In this document: piece by piece, positions 63,952 to 64,000 of the stretch
Position numbering within the stretch: the first letter of the stretch is position 1
Layout of the letters: the number at the start of each line of letters is the position of its first letter
Program-made: the position numbers and the translations under genes
The notes under the pieces: generated by a model
The model's input: only the letters and a program-made list of their open reading frames with translations
Told to the model about the DNA's origin: nothing
Databases searched by the model: none
Assembly: GCA_965140405.1 (NCBI GenBank)
Contig: OZ223208.1
Location: forward strand, 3,499,768 to 3,563,767
Direction of reading: 5' to 3'
Length of the DNA: 64,000 nucleotides
From: G963556115 sp963666605
Lineage (GTDB): Bacteria > Planctomycetota > SZUA-567

Positions 63952-64000
63952 CTAGCTGATTAGTGATAGAGCTCCTTGGCTTAGCTGGTTAGCCTGAGCC
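63952..64000 (-). CDS. second flagellin, C-terminal end only (runs off the window)
   Basis: The last 15 codons before a TAG stop read AQANQLSQGALSLIS, nearly identical to the end of the large flagellin (LSQGALSLIG). A second flagellin gene therefore lies immediately upstream of the first on the same strand, with its own terminator. The rest is outside the window. Confidence 0.85.
   Translation of the reverse strand, partial: AQANQLSQGALSLIS

Overview
This window is bacterial chromosomal DNA of low to moderate GC (estimated by eye, not computed), densely coding on both strands. The organism looks Gram-negative (N-terminal GlmU-type enzyme, dTDP-sugar genes, a TonB-like proline-rich bitopic protein) and flagellated and chemotactic (flagellins, a FliK-like protein, CheW, a chemoreceptor). 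A truncated MnmE-like GTPase, a GntR/LacI hybrid regulator, tandem large flagellins and a very large flagellin-like protein make me suspect a PVC-superphylum member, perhaps Lentisphaerae-like. That is inference: there is no rRNA gene here. No tRNA, rRNA, CRISPR array, insertion sequence or prophage was recognised. GTG and TTG starts with good Shine-Dalgarno sites are common.

Layout. 1-5.0 kb: an FKBP-type prolyl isomerase and a 1369-residue SNF2-family ATPase. 5.1-9.5 kb: rfbA-rfbC (minus strand), a ~293-bp palindromic element at 6666-6958, and a 791-residue bitopic coiled-coil/LysM-like protein. 9.6-17.1 kb: a flavin disulfide oxidoreductase, a DeoR regulator, a two-gene operon encoding a GNAT/RimK-type ATP-grasp fusion and a SET-domain protein, a GntR/LacI hybrid regulator and folP. 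17.2-19.8 kb: cheW and a chemoreceptor. 20.1-27.0 kb: a housekeeping block on the minus strand (glmU N-terminal domain, prs, rplY, pth, rpsF, ssb, rpsR, rplI, dnaB). 27.2-32.3 kb: a PilZ protein, then the chaperone genes htpG, a small unknown gene, dnaJ and grpE. 32.4-37.2 kb: glgA-HPr-GNAT (minus) and mnmE-like, arylamine N-acetyltransferase and ndk (plus). 37.4-41.2 kb: a 1264-residue flagellin-like protein. 42.1-47.3 kb: a DUF2062 membrane protein, gatC-gatA, cinA-phosphoesterase and a bitopic proline-rich protein. 47.6-51.8 kb: a FliK-like protein and an APH-type kinase. 51.8-58.8 kb: an FGGY kinase with an aldo/keto reductase, a Trm112-like protein, a 1078-residue cyclic-nucleotide-binding-domain protein and a secreted protein. 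58.8-64.0 kb: a MATE transporter, a large flagellin broken by a frameshift, and the 3' end of a second flagellin running off the window.

How the genes work together. Flagellin, the flagellin-like protein, the FliK-like protein, CheW, the chemoreceptor and the PilZ protein form a dispersed motility set. rpsF-ssb-rpsR-rplI is a ribosomal/replication operon with its own terminator before dnaB. glgA-HPr-GNAT links glycogen synthesis to a phosphocarrier. The best candidate for a poorly described system is the GNAT-RLAN-ATP-grasp fusion with the SET methyltransferase at 12108-14742. It is a self-contained operon predicted to build and modify a peptide or protein tag.
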